This document shows positions 12,429 to 23,424 of a stretch of DNA of 64,000 nt, in pieces (positions within the stretch are counted from its first letter, which is position 1; every line of letters starts with the position of its first letter). Source of the stretch: Acorus gramineus. Its lineage: Eukaryota; Streptophyta; Magnoliopsida; Acorales; Acoraceae. A program made the position numbers and the translations under genes. A model generated the notes under the pieces. That model was not told where the DNA came from. It made no database searches and saw only the letters and a program-made list of their open reading frames with translations. The stretch is from the NCBI GenBank assembly GCA_030737835.1, contig CM060850.1, positions 18,886,032 through 18,950,031 of the forward strand, given 5' to 3'.

Positions 12429-13769
12429 CCCGAGGGGGGGGGATTGGATCGAACCACTCACCGATACCCGGATCACCGCGCGTCCGGTCTACGAGATCTG
12501 CAAAACACAACTCCCTATCACACATATAAGCTTACTTCATGAAGACCCTAACCCCTGATACTTCCATATTATCACCCAAGACACATGCAACCAACTCCTT
12601 GACACTCAACCAAGCAAAACTGCTAAACCTGCTGCAACCAGCCCTACTAATTGGTCTTCACAGCACCCAATACACTTCCAAAAATTATGAAATAAATTAT
12701 GCACATTCTATGATATGCTGGGATCATAATCCATGAAGACATTAGAACCTAATTTGGCCTCTACAAGCCCGAAACAAATCATTTCCCGAAGCAGGTCAAT
12801 TCCTACGCGAATCTGGACAGGTCATGGAAAACTGGTTCTAACTTACACCACAGATATCATAATGACCCCAAATTTCATATATAACATCTAGACACATAGC
12901 TGATCAAATCATAAGAAGACATAATCCTAAAAATATGCCTCTAAATACTAGATTCACTGAGATCTTTAAAAGACAGTGAGCTGCCTTACCGAAACAGGGG
13001 GAGGGAAATGGGGAGATGCGGGGTTATCGACACACCCACGACCACCTCAACCACCACCACCACTACCACCATCTCTTCAGCCTCTCCACCAGCCCTTCTT
13101 GGCTGAAAAAAACAGAGGAAAACATGAGGGGAGGCATGAGAGGGTTGGAGATGGAGAAGGGAAAGAAACAACACATACACACACACAAACTCACCCTAGC
13201 TAGATCATCCCTTCATACACTATTCATCTTCTCCTTCCTTTGCTTCTTCCTCCTCCTTCTCCACACACAAAGAGAGGAAAAAGAGACCAAGAGAGGGAGA
13301 GAAAGAGAGATCCATGAGTTGGGAGAGAGGGGGAGAGAGAGAGAGGGCAAAATGGTCATTTCCATGCCCAAATAGTGTTTAGGGGTGACCATAAGGGGGG
13401 GTGAAGTTAGGGTTAGGCTCACCCTCACTCAACCACTTATTTTTGCTTTATTGGGAAGCGTGCGGAGAAGCACCACACACTCAAAAATATCTCACCCACC
13501 GAAACCCAGTAACGGCCAAACCCGGATGCGATTCGGAACTGCATATTTTTCAAAACGTTACCGGAATTTGATGAAATTTTTATGGGTAGTACTAAATGGT
13601 ACCAGGACCCATAATATGCAGTCAGATTTCCAATCAGAGTTCTCTAACTCCCGCAGGTGGCTAAAAGCCAAAATTTTAGCGGCTCCGATCGAAAAATTAA
13701 AAAGGCCCTGAATGACCCAAAAGTGACCAAGGCTTGACCGAAATGGCTCCAAATGACACAGGCATAACA

Positions 13770-14113
13770 TATATTCTTACTCTTTTAGTATATATATAAC
13801 TTATGTCCTTTGTACATCATATCAGACGAATGAGTAATTGTTCCTTTTTCATCCTTTAAAAATGTTTTAATACTATGATATAATATAGTTATGTTATAAT
13901 TTTTAGGGTGAACTGCGGCATGTTCGTAAATAAATTTGGTGAGTATCTTATCAAAAGGATGGACATGAACTTTGGATAAGGCGACATTCTAAGATTCAGA
14001 GCTGAATATGCAGCGAAGATCCTAAGACAATCCAAAGAAAGTGTTATAAATGGACAAAAACTATGTTATATATTATATATAACTTGTGTTATACCATTAT
14101 GAATGGAAGTTGT
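13770..14113 (+). pseudogene. C48 (Ulp1-like) peptidase C-terminal fragment in older host DNA
   Basis: This AT-rich stretch is not part of the LTR family. After TTTTTAG (acceptor-like, about 13909) the plus strand reads V-N-C-G-M-F-V-N-K-F-G-E-Y-L-I-K-R-M-D-M and, past an in-frame TAA, GDILRFRAEYAAKILRQSKE (about 13914-14040). The C-G-M-F-V signature resembles the catalytic-Cys D-C-G-x-F-V motif of C48 peptidases, which are often carried by plant Mutator-like elements; here the Asp is Asn. An inverted homologue lies at 57195-57340. The fragment is cut at 14113 by the element 14114-50583 and continues at 50589. The family assignment rests on one short motif and the downstream text, so it is moderately secure. 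The fragment is broken. Confidence 0.55.
14109..14113. repeat. Target-site duplication, left copy (GTTGT)
   Basis: GTTGT (14109-14113) and ATTGT (50584-50588) flank the large reverse element. Removing the insert and one copy joins the text into ...GAATGGAAGTTGT GTTATGAATGG..., which matches an uninterrupted homologous unit at about 56672-56700. Confidence 0.8.
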
Positions 14114-14944
14114 TGTCACGCCCCAGGGTGGCCGTCCCCGGAGACGTGGCAAATATATAATATCAATAATCAATACAGGAGGTCAACAATAATGCCAAAT
14201 ATAAAACATACAAGGCTAACAAAGCAATGATAACTGATAACTCATCTAAAATGCGGAAGCATAAAAATGTCAATAAGTTTGTAAACCAAAAACATTATTA
14301 CATACTCGAATACATAATCACTGTCTTGTGAGAGCCAAGTCTAGTCCAAATAAAATCCACCATGTGCAACACGCACAATTTCATTTACATAAATGACACT
14401 AGGACTGCTGACAACCTCGCACTCGCCAACCGTCGGACGAGACGCTCCACACACGCAATACCACGCCACAGGGAAACTCTAGCTCCACGCCCAACATCGC
14501 CCCTATGGAAAAAACAGTACGCGAGGGGTGAGCTACAAGCTCAGTGAGTTGCTAGAAACCAAACACCATTACAACAATTTAATGCAAGGCATTTTCCTTC
14601 CAAGGTAAAACATGGGTAGAAACCCAAAGGATAACAAGGTCACGCGACGGCACGACCAACCTCACCTTCACCCTCACTCCCGGAAGGAGGCTCTTGGGAC
14701 ACTCGGGGAGGAACAACTGTTAACCATAACACATGGTGTTTACTGGATAACAAGATACAACGAGTCTAACAACTACGAGGTAGAGATACACTACGATACC
14801 TCAAGCGTTAGGCGTAACATACCCAGAGTATACTCGACGGGTATAAGAGTTACGTGATGACGTGACTTCAACTCATCCTCACTCTAGCCCCCGGATGGGT
14901 GACCCTAGGGACTTTTGGGATAAATCCTTTTGCTCTACACCCTT

Positions 14945-16630
14945 CGTCACGCCCCAGGGCGGCCGTCCCCGAGACGTGGCAATAATAAATATCAGCTATC
15001 AATACCTGAAGTCAATAAAGACTCCAACAACAACACACAAGGTGGCAAAGCAAGGATAATGATAACTGACTGAAAAGCGGAAGCATAATATATAAACAAT
15101 GTCTGTAAATCAAAAACATTATTACAGACTCGAATACACAATCACTGTCCTGTGAGAGCCAAGTCTAGACCAAAGAAAATACAACCTGTGCACATGCATG
15201 ATTTACAATATATACAATGACTCTAGGACTGCTGACAGCCTCGCACTCGCCATCCGCCGGAAGAACGCTCCACGCCCATAAGACCACGCCACAGGAAAGC
15301 TCCAGCCCCACACCCAACACTGCCCCTGAAAAGAAACAGTATGCGAGGGGTGAGCTACAAGCTCAGTGAGTGGCTGGAAACCAATCACCATACTACAGCT
15401 CAATACTAAAACAATTTCCTCACAAGGAAAACATGGGTGGAAACCCATGGATAACTGGGTCACGCGGCGGCGCGACCAACCTCACCCTCACCCCCGGAGG
15501 GAGACTCTTGGGACTTTTGGGGAGAGACCATACCGTTGGTCGAGGAGACCCGGGATTACTGATCTACACAACACTACTGGATCATCTACATCGGGATAAC
15601 TGACCCACGATGTCTTTGAACATCGATACACAACCGGACCCAACAACTATGGGAACGGACGAACAACGAATGGGTCACGCGGCGATGTGTCTTCACCTCA
15701 TCCTCACCCTCACCCCCGGAGGTGACATAGGACTTTTGGAAGAGAATTAGACTGCTCTACACCCTCGGTCCACCGGTAGCCTCTCCGTCGCGGATCCTCT
15801 ACCTGGTATACTCCCACGATCAGTACGCTTCTGAGCACCTCGGTGGTACCTACGGATGGGAGCCCTCTATCAGGACAACTGTAATCGCCGGGGAGTCCCT
15901 ACATCGGATCCAACGAAGGGGAGAACGATCCCACGCTCGCAATATCATTCGTTAACCCTCTCCCGGGTAGCCTCTACCTGGTATACTCCCACGATCAGTA
16001 CGCTCCCGAATGCATCGGTGGTACCTACGGATGGGAGCCCTCTGTCAGGACAGCTACAACCCGGCCTCTTCAACTCACCGCTCTACACCCTTGGTCCACC
16101 GGTAGCCCTTTCCCCGGGTAACCTCTACCTGATATACTACCATGGTCAGTACGTTCCCGAATGCATCGGTAGTACCTACCAATGAGAGCCCTCTGTCAGG
16201 ATAGGTGTAATCCCGAGAAGTTCCTACATCGGATCCAATGAAGGGGAGAACGATCCCATGTTCGCAAAGCGAACCCAATGAAAAACAACTACTCTCGATA
16301 ATCACTTATCGAGATATCAAAACACAGGCATAACAACAATCTATGCAACACACTCATATTAACCTTAAATAATTAAAGTCCCTAAACGGGAGTAACTGCA
16401 CCAGCTAGTGGGTCGTAACATCGCCGACCCACCCCACCCTCACCCTCACCCTTTAGGGGTGACATGGGCCTTTTGGGACAGACTAGGCTGCTCTCCACCC
16501 TTGGTCCACCAGTAGCCTCTCCTTCGCGTAGCCTCTACCTTCTCCTTCTCTTTGAGGAATTAATACAAACACCTTGGGGGAGGTGTGTGAAAGAGAGAAA
16601 GGGAGCCCAAGATGTTGACGTGGGGAATGG

Positions 16631-16682
<52 letters not shown>

Positions 16683-17182
16683 ATTTTGTTTGGGCAAATA
16701 AATATCTAAAAGAGGGGTACAAAATGACCAATTCATCCTTGACTAGAAATTCTGGACATGCTTCACTAGAACAGCCATAACTTCCTCAATATAGCTCCGA
16801 ATTGCACAATTCAAAGTCCGTTGGAAAGCCACGAAGATTATCTACAACTTTCATGTTTATGCCAAGATCAAATAATCTCTCCAGCTATTCCAAAATTAGA
16901 GCTAAACATAGAACAGGGCTGCTGCCAGAATTTTTCATCCCCGGGGTATACTTGGAAAAATACCCATAACTTTTACTACATGAATCCAGTTGATCTAATT
17001 CCACTTTTGTACGAAAGCTAACTCAAAACTGGACATCTCATAATAAAATCATATTTAAACCTCTTCATCTTGGATTTTAACAAAATCAAATCCAAATACA
17101 AAATTGGAAATACATAACTTTGAGGAAAAAATTATGTAGCCAAATTTTCAATCAGAGCGCTCCAAATGACACAGGCATAACA
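14945..17182 (-). mobile_element. 3' LTR of the 14945-25005 element (2238 bp)
   Basis: This reverse LTR ends GACACAGGCATAACA at 17182, next to the degenerate polypurine tract. Near 16535 the text jumps from GTAGCCTCTACCT straight to TCTCCTTCTCTTTGAGG. Other type A LTRs have about 1.5 kb between these blocks. The partner LTR has the same junction near 24388. Confidence 0.9.
16635..16678. repeat. (GA)22 microsatellite in LTR
   Basis: An uninterrupted GA run near the 5' part of the LTR in sense terms. The partner LTR has a much shorter run (about 24481-24500), so the site changed in length after insertion. Equivalent CT runs are at 26591-26622 and 63497-63529. Confidence 0.9.
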
Positions 17183-19913
17183 TTCTTCCTGTCTTTGGAA
17201 ATTTAGTCTTCAAAATTTAAGGAAACCCAAAGGGAAGACCGAAAGTATCATGCATAGACCTTTTGCTCCCAAGTGGTCTTTGCACCAGACTGGCGCTACC
17301 AACACACTATAATCAAAGGAACGGTCTTAGCGTGGAGCCTCTTCCAATATTGCTCCTTGACCTCGATCCACTACTCCACGAACGACAAATCTACCTCGAG
17401 GATGAGGCAGTCGAACGGAATGACATGAGCAGGATCGTGGACATAATGCCTCAGCCATGAGACAAGGACGACGTCGTGGGCATGAGCCAGCTGTGGGGGA
17501 AAGGCTACATGACAAGCCACCTCCCCATCCACTCAATGACGAGAAACAGTCCCATTGAAGAGCCAACTCAGCTTGCCCCGATCGTCAAAATGGAGGATGC
17601 CCTTAAACCAGGACACCTTCTCGAAAATATGATCGCCAAACCCAAAGGTAAGCTCCTGGCGACGATGACCTGCGTAGCCCTTCTGTCGGTTCTGGGAGGT
17701 GCAGATGCACACACGAACCAACCTGGCCACCGCAAGGTCAAATAACTGACTTATGGCCCCTCCAACTGGCGCTCCTCAACCTTCCCAACACAAGGGAGGT
17801 ATAAAACAGCACTTGTAGAGTGCCTTTCACAGATCCATCTGGGTGCTCGAATGGCAGTCGTCTTGTAGGCATACCCCAACAAATGGGTGGTGCCTCACCC
17901 AACTGCCCTCATCATCGAGCACGCAGGCACTTAGCATGTCCTCCAAGGTCTGAATCGTCCTCTTGTCTGGCTGTCCATCGGCGATGAAACGCTATACTTA
18001 AATGGAGGCTCGCGCCAAAGCCTGCCAAGGCTGCGCCACAACCTCAAAGTAACCCTCGCGTCTCAACCGAAAATAGCGCCGACTGGAGTGCCATGAAGAC
18101 AAACAATCGCGAAGGTGAAAACCCACGTCAAGGCGTCCAGAGACTCAATCAGTCGGATAGGGAGGGAAGCGCGGACTTAGTCAGTCGGTCAATGATCACC
18201 TAGACGGCGTCGTGACCCGAACATGACATTAGCGAGTCCGCAACAATCCCTGATAACCCACTCCCACGTCCACTGAGGAATCTCCATGGACTGACGCTTT
18301 CCAACGCGATGATGATGATTCTCGAACTTTGCCTGAGGGCATGCCAACCTGGGGAAACAAGGTCACCCACATCACCTTTTCATCACACCACAGCAATCTC
18401 AATGAAGACTACTTCCAAGTAGTCCACGGAGGCCCAATAAAACTTTTGAGATCCATGAAGGCATCCGGCGCATTCGTCAACCCCGACGGCAGTACTTAAA
18501 ACTCGTAGTGCCTGAACGGTCACGAAAGGCCATCTACGGGATGTCTAACTCCCGGATCTCCGACTTGTGGTACCCTTGTGCGAAGATCGATCTAACAGAA
18601 GACACTCGCTCCCAGAGCTGGTCAAATAGATCATCAATTCACAGCAAGGGTAATTGATCTTCAACCTCCACGGGGAGATCAAAACAACATCATGAACAAT
18701 CAAGTCAAGATTCTGCTCCTCGAGCATGGCTGGCGCTCATGATAACACTTACACGCTTGGTAAGCCGCTCAACCGCACTTAATCCACAAGACACGCAATA
18801 AGGGGTCGTCGGACCTCGACAATGCCTATGCGACGTCATCTATCTGATAGGGCGGTTGAGTCCCATCACGAACGCTAGCATCGCGTCTCCTTATTTGCGA
18901 CCAATGTGGGGCAAAACGTGACAGTATCCACAACTGTGCTTCACATGCCACCAGAGATAGGTCGCTCAACTATAACCATTGGAACTCCAGCATCCTGCAC
19001 TCCATGGGCAGATTCATCACGGGGAGTCCACGCTCTCGACATCATCTAGTAGCACTCTCCCGGTGTGGCCTCTACCTGGTAGCCTCCCAAGCCTACTATC
19101 TCTGCCATATGGGCGCACCAACAAGCATAGTACCTGGGAGCACCTCACAGGGCTCTGGCCCCAACGGGGCAGCTACAACGCACAATGATATATCGAAGCG
19201 ACTCCAGATGCCACTATGGAACCCTGTCCACAAGCGATCGCCCACCAAGCTGCAATAGGATGCACCCAATCCGATCGTATGTGTCACCACTCACTACAGC
19301 ACCTTCCAAGTGAGAGGAAAAGTCCATCATCAATTTGATGCTTCAAAGGTATTCCTTGACTGGGAAAAGAACCTTGGGAGGGCACCATGAGGTCCCGATA
19401 TAGGATATCCCGACAACCAAACAAGGAACACGGAGTACCCTAGCCCGGGTCTCAACGCTGACCCTGCAAGGCCCCTTAATCCTGAGTAGGAAGGCTAGAA
19501 GAAGACATCACCCCTTAATGGACTCCACATCCTCAACACTTGAAACTGGCGCTGCACGCGAACTCAATGGTTACCAGCAATACCGATACACGGGAAAGAA
19601 GCTCCATTTTTGAGACACAATCCATACCTTAGAAATTGCGACCAATTCATCACTATCACACTACTGGACTGGAATCTCCTACCCAAGCCTTAATCCCACA
19701 ACAAGAGATCCAACAACTGACCCTAACCAGTCGACCCAGTCGACAACTTAAGGGTGGGTCCAAGGGGTCACGTCCACGTCAACGGATGCGAGGAGGCATG
19801 TCAGCAACCTAAGATAACTTCTAAAACAAGAGTACTCGGATAACAATCCTACGACTCATCATCTATACGACTAGACTTAGGCTCTGACAGGACCAGGCTC
19901 TGATACCAACTTT
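17183..19913 (-). pseudogene. pol: Internal region with broken gag start and RNase H-less pol
   Basis: Read on the minus strand from the primer-binding site (19897-19908): a degenerate gag start at about 19800 (MPP then breaks), LTR-like text at about 19360-19475, then reverse transcriptase (SGLTNAPDAF at about 18457-18490, Y-L-E-V-V-F-I-E-I at about 18395-18425). RT is followed at once by the integrase zinc-binding end (W-C-G-V-M-K-R ... R-L-A-C-P-Q-A-K, about 18325-18400), IPQWTWEWV, the integrase core and the C-terminal LAHAHDVV block near 17460-17490. RT connection and RNase H are absent. Many stops and frameshifts are present. It is homologous, in reverse, to 1-1574, and retains about 130 bp that 1-1574 has lost. 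Confidence 0.85.
19897..19908 (-). other. Primer-binding site (initiator-Met tRNA type)
   Basis: The minus strand reads TGGTATCAGAGC, the complement of the 3' end of plant initiator-Met tRNA, a few bases inside the 5' LTR end at 19914. Confidence 0.88.
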
Positions 19914-21577
19914 TGTCACGCCCCAGGGCGGCCGTCCCCGAGACGTGGCAATAATAAATATCAGGTATCAATACCTGAGGTCAATAAAGACTCCAACAAC
20001 AACACACAAGGTGGCAAAGCAAGGATAATGATAACTGACTGAAAAGCGGAAGCATAATATATAAACAATGTCTGTAAATCAAAAACATTATTACAGACTC
20101 GAATACACAATCACTGTCCTGTGAGAGCCAAGTCTAGACCAAAGAAAATACAACCTGTGCCACATGCACGATTTACAATATATACAATGACTCTAGGACT
20201 GCTGACAGCCTCGCACTCGCCATCCGCCGGACGAACGCTCCACGCCCATAAGACCACGCCATAGGGAAGCTCCAACTCCACGCCCAACACTGCCCCTGAA
20301 AAGAAACAGTATGCGAGGGGTGAGCTACAAGCTCAGTGAGTGGCTGGAAACCAATCACCATACAACAGTTCAATACATAAGCACTTTCCTTTCAAGGAAA
20401 ACAAGGGTGGAAACCCATGGATAACAGGGTCACGCGACAGCGCGACCAACCTCACCCTCACCCTCAATCCCGGAGGGAGACTCTTGGGACCTTTTAGGGA
20501 GAGACCATACCGTTGGTCGAGGAGACCCAGGATTACTGGTCTACACAACACTACTGGATCATCTACATCTAGATAACCGTCCAACGATGTCTTTAAACAT
20601 CGATACACAACCGGACCCAACAACTATGGGAACGGACGAACAACGAATGGGTCACGCGGCGATGTGTCTTCACCTCATCCTCACCCTCACCCCCCCTGAA
20701 GGTGACATAGGACTTTTGGAAGAGACTTAGACTGCTCTACACCCTTGGTCCACCGGTAGCCTCTCTGTCGCGTATCCTCTACCTGGTATACTCCCACGAT
20801 CAGTACGCTTCCGAGCGCCTCGGTGGTACCTACGGATGGGAACCCTCTGTCAGGAAAGCTGTAATCACCGGGGAGTCCCTACATCGGATCCAACGAAGGG
20901 GAGAATGATGTTATATATTATTCACTTTTAGCATTCTGGTAACCATTGGAGCATTCTGGCAGTTTTTGAGTTTTTTTCGTTTTTCAATCGGAACCGCTAA
21001 AATTTTGGACTGTTAGCTATCATCCTGAGTTTGAGGACTCCGATTGAAAATCTAACTGCATATTATGTGTCCTGGTGCCATTTCAAGCCACTCACGAAAA
21101 TTTTATCAAATTCCGGTAACGTTTCAGAATTTCACAGTTCTGAAGCGTATCCGGGTTTTGACCCAGTGAAAAGTCATTGGGAGACTTCACTTGGTCAATG
21201 TGGGCCCATGAGTTGGTCAACTCTTTTGTCTTTTTGTGTGGTTGGGTTGACCCAAGTCAAAGCTCACTTAAACCCCCCCTAATCCTAGCTTAACCTAATT
21301 TTTTTTCACTAATTGAGGGTGTGAGAGTGTGTGAGGTGGGTGTGGGGATAAATAAATCCCACGACAACATTTGGGTCCCTATTCATCATCTTCTCCACTC
21401 AATCCCTCTCTCTCCCTCCCCTTGAAACCTCCATATGACCTAGCTAGGGTGCTTGAAACCAAAAACCCTAAGAAGAGAAAGGTTAGGTTTTGTCCCGATC
21501 TATCTTCCGGTGGTCTCGGATTCGAGTTCCCACATGTGTGACCCCCTCTAATGCCTTCTTTTCTCCTCTGATTTCAG

Positions 21578-21680
21578 CCATTTCTAGGGCTGAAGGAGAT
21601 CTTGGTGGTGGTGGTCTTGGAGGCGGTGTTTCGGTGCGCGAAGAGAAACCAATCTTCCCTTCCTTCCTTTCCTTCCTTGG
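21578..21680 (+). other. Putative LTR exon 2 (type B)
   Basis: The acceptor is CTGATTTCAG (AG at 21576-21577) and the donor is GTGAGG at 21681. One frame is open and reads ISRAEGDLGGGGLGGGVSVR followed by E-E-K-P-I-F-P-S-F. The same peptide with mostly silent changes is at about 33346-33450 (plus) and, on the minus strand, at about 41185-41285. Other classes keep the boundaries but shift the frame, so coding is uncertain. Joining this frame directly to the micro-exon gives an early TGA. Confidence 0.45.
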
Positions 21681-22389
21681 GTGAGGTTTCTTTCCTTCCT
21701 TTCCATGTTTAAATGCATGTTAGGAGGGTGTTTTTGGCTGTTGGTTTTTATTGGTGGCCGTTGGTAGCGGTTGGTGGCCATTGGTGGCTGTCGGGGAGGT
21801 GGTAGGCTGTCTCAGATAGGCTGGCAGCGCAGGCAGCACAGGCAGGCGGGCTGGCAGGCAGGGCAGGCAGAGCAGGCTGGCAGGGAGCGCGGGCGTGCGC
21901 GCGGGCGCTGCGCAGAGGCGCAGTGCGTGCTGCGCGCAGGGGGCCACGTGCGGATGCTACGCGTAGGGCACCGTGCTGAGGCATGCACATGGAGCGCTGC
22001 GCAGGGGCGCAGGCGTGCTGCGCGCGCACGGTGAGGCGAGCCAGTGGTGCGCGCGGGGTGAGGCGCTGGGGCGCAGGGCGTGCGGGTGTGAGCGCGGGTT
22101 GCTGCGCTGGGGCGCACGGAGCGCGCGGTGCACCCGGGGGGCTTGGCGGCGTATCCGGGCATGCGGGCAGGGGCTCGGCAGTGGGTCTGGGTGCGCGGGC
22201 TGGGGCGCGGCTGTGCGCCTGGGTCGGGTGGCCGTGCGTATGGCTACCCAGGGGTTCGGGAGTGAGTCGGGGTGCTCGGACTCGCGGGCGTACAGGCCGT
22301 ATGTACGCTTGTCCGAGTGTTGTGTATTTTAATGTATTTTTGTGGTATTTGTGTATTTTACTCACCGAGTTGATTACCCTGTCTTGCAG

Positions 22390-22425
22390 ATCTTGACGGA
22401 CACTTGCGCGACGACCCAGTTATCG
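22390..22425 (+). other. Putative LTR micro-exon (type B, 36 nt)
   Basis: TCTTGCAG precedes it and GTGAGT (22426-22431) follows. It reads DLDGHLRDDPVI with one spare G, which completes a Val codon with the terminal exon at 23372. Equivalent 36-nt blocks are at 3421-3456, 12462-12497, 30148-30183, 37639-37674, 40275-40310, 48979-49014, 53638-53673 and 55312-55347. Confidence 0.5.
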
Positions 22426-23333
22426 GTGAGTGGTACAATCCAACCCAGTTGGGAGGTGCTATATGCACTTGGGCGTATACCGTCCTCCTCTAGGGCACCA
22501 CGGTTAATATTAACTTGTGTAATGTGTAATCCATGCAAGCATGATTAATTTGTAGTATGCATGCTACCCTAGACCTTGTATGTTAGGGACTTGCACCCTT
22601 AGGATATGTGTAAGAGCCATGCATCCTGTCACCTTGTTATCATGCTAGGAAAGCCTCGACCTATGCATGCGTCCTATGAGTTTAAGTTATTAAATTAAAT
22701 GCGAGCATATGTCTATTAGTATGCATTAGGGAATATTAAGGGGGCCTTGCGAGGTCAACATTGAGACCCGGGCTAGGGTACTCCGTGTTCCTTGTTTGGT
22801 TGTCGGGATGTCCTATATCGGGACCTCAGGTTGCCCTCCCAAGGTTTCTTTTCCTCATTATTATCATATATGTTCCCCGCATCTTGGTTATGCGCCCTGG
22901 AGGAATTCTGAAGAATTCATGACATTAGAGTTGTTGAGATGAGTTGTCGGCGGATCCGAGTGGATCATATGCGTATGGATAGGCTGTTTTATTCCCTTCG
23001 TTGGATCCGTGTAGAGACTGCCCCAGCGTTAGAAAGGCCGTCCTGTGAGAGGGCTCCCATCAGTAGGTACCTCCTGATTTTGGATTTGGACTGTGCTGAA
23101 TGTGGGAGTGGCCAAGCGCCCTACGGAGTGGAGGAGAGACTATCGGTGGACCAAGGGTGATTAACAGCCTAGTCAGTCCCAATATCCTATGTCACCATAT
23201 TGAGGGGTGAGGGTGAGGGTGTGGTGGTCGGCGATGTAACGACCCACTGGATTGTGTAGTTCCTGCCACTTTGAGGCTTGATTTGTTTATTTGCGGTTAA
23301 TATAAATTGTGATGCATAGGTTGTGCTGTTCAC

Positions 23334-23348
23334 TGAGCGTGTGGCTCA
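23334..23348 (+). other. Hairpin upstream of the terminal acceptor
   Basis: TGAGC and GCTCA flank a GTGTG loop, followed by the nearly invariant ACCCCTCGCAT and then the pyrimidine tract and CAG. In type A LTRs the stem is TGAGCT/AGCTCA with a TGT loop (for example 29346-29360), so pairing is kept while the bases differ. Confidence 0.6.
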
Positions 23349-23371
23349 CCCCTCGCATAATTTTTTTCCAG

Positions 23372-23424
23372 TTATCAATGAGTCAGACTTGAAGGAGGAT
23401 CTCCCCGAGGGATTTCATCAGTAG
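23372..23424 (+). other. Putative LTR terminal exon with stop codon (type B)
   Basis: After TTTTTTTCCAG the sequence, joined in phase to the micro-exon's last G, reads V then INESDLKEDLPEGFHQ and the stop TAG (23422-23424). Homologues read ISESDLKEELPEAHQQ (56159-56211), VITESDLKEELPEGFQQ (minus, about 2530-2595) and VITEADLKEELPERLHQ (minus, about 36110-36175), all ending at the same TAG. Several differences are silent (GAT/GAC, CTG/TTG). Confidence 0.5.

Larger units (their letters stand above)
6423..13769 (-). mobile_element. LTR (type A'), minus strand, interrupted; first ~60 bases outside window
   Basis: The sequence begins inside a reverse LTR at CCTGAGCTCAATAAAG and runs to its end ...GACACAGGCATAACA at 13769. 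It is split by a solo LTR at 6849-10606, leaving about 3.6 kb of its own. The putative intron between exon 2 and the micro-exon is AT-rich here (about 12500-12960), unlike the GC-rich block of types A, B and C. The micro-exon is 12462-12497 (36 nt, minus). It abuts older host DNA at 13770. Whether it is solo or part of a full element cannot be decided, because its other side lies outside the window. Confidence 0.85.

Noticed and set aside
17476..17745. 89-residue plus-strand frame as a small host gene
   Set aside because: It is antisense to the integrase C-terminal remnant and has a mirror image at 827-1225.
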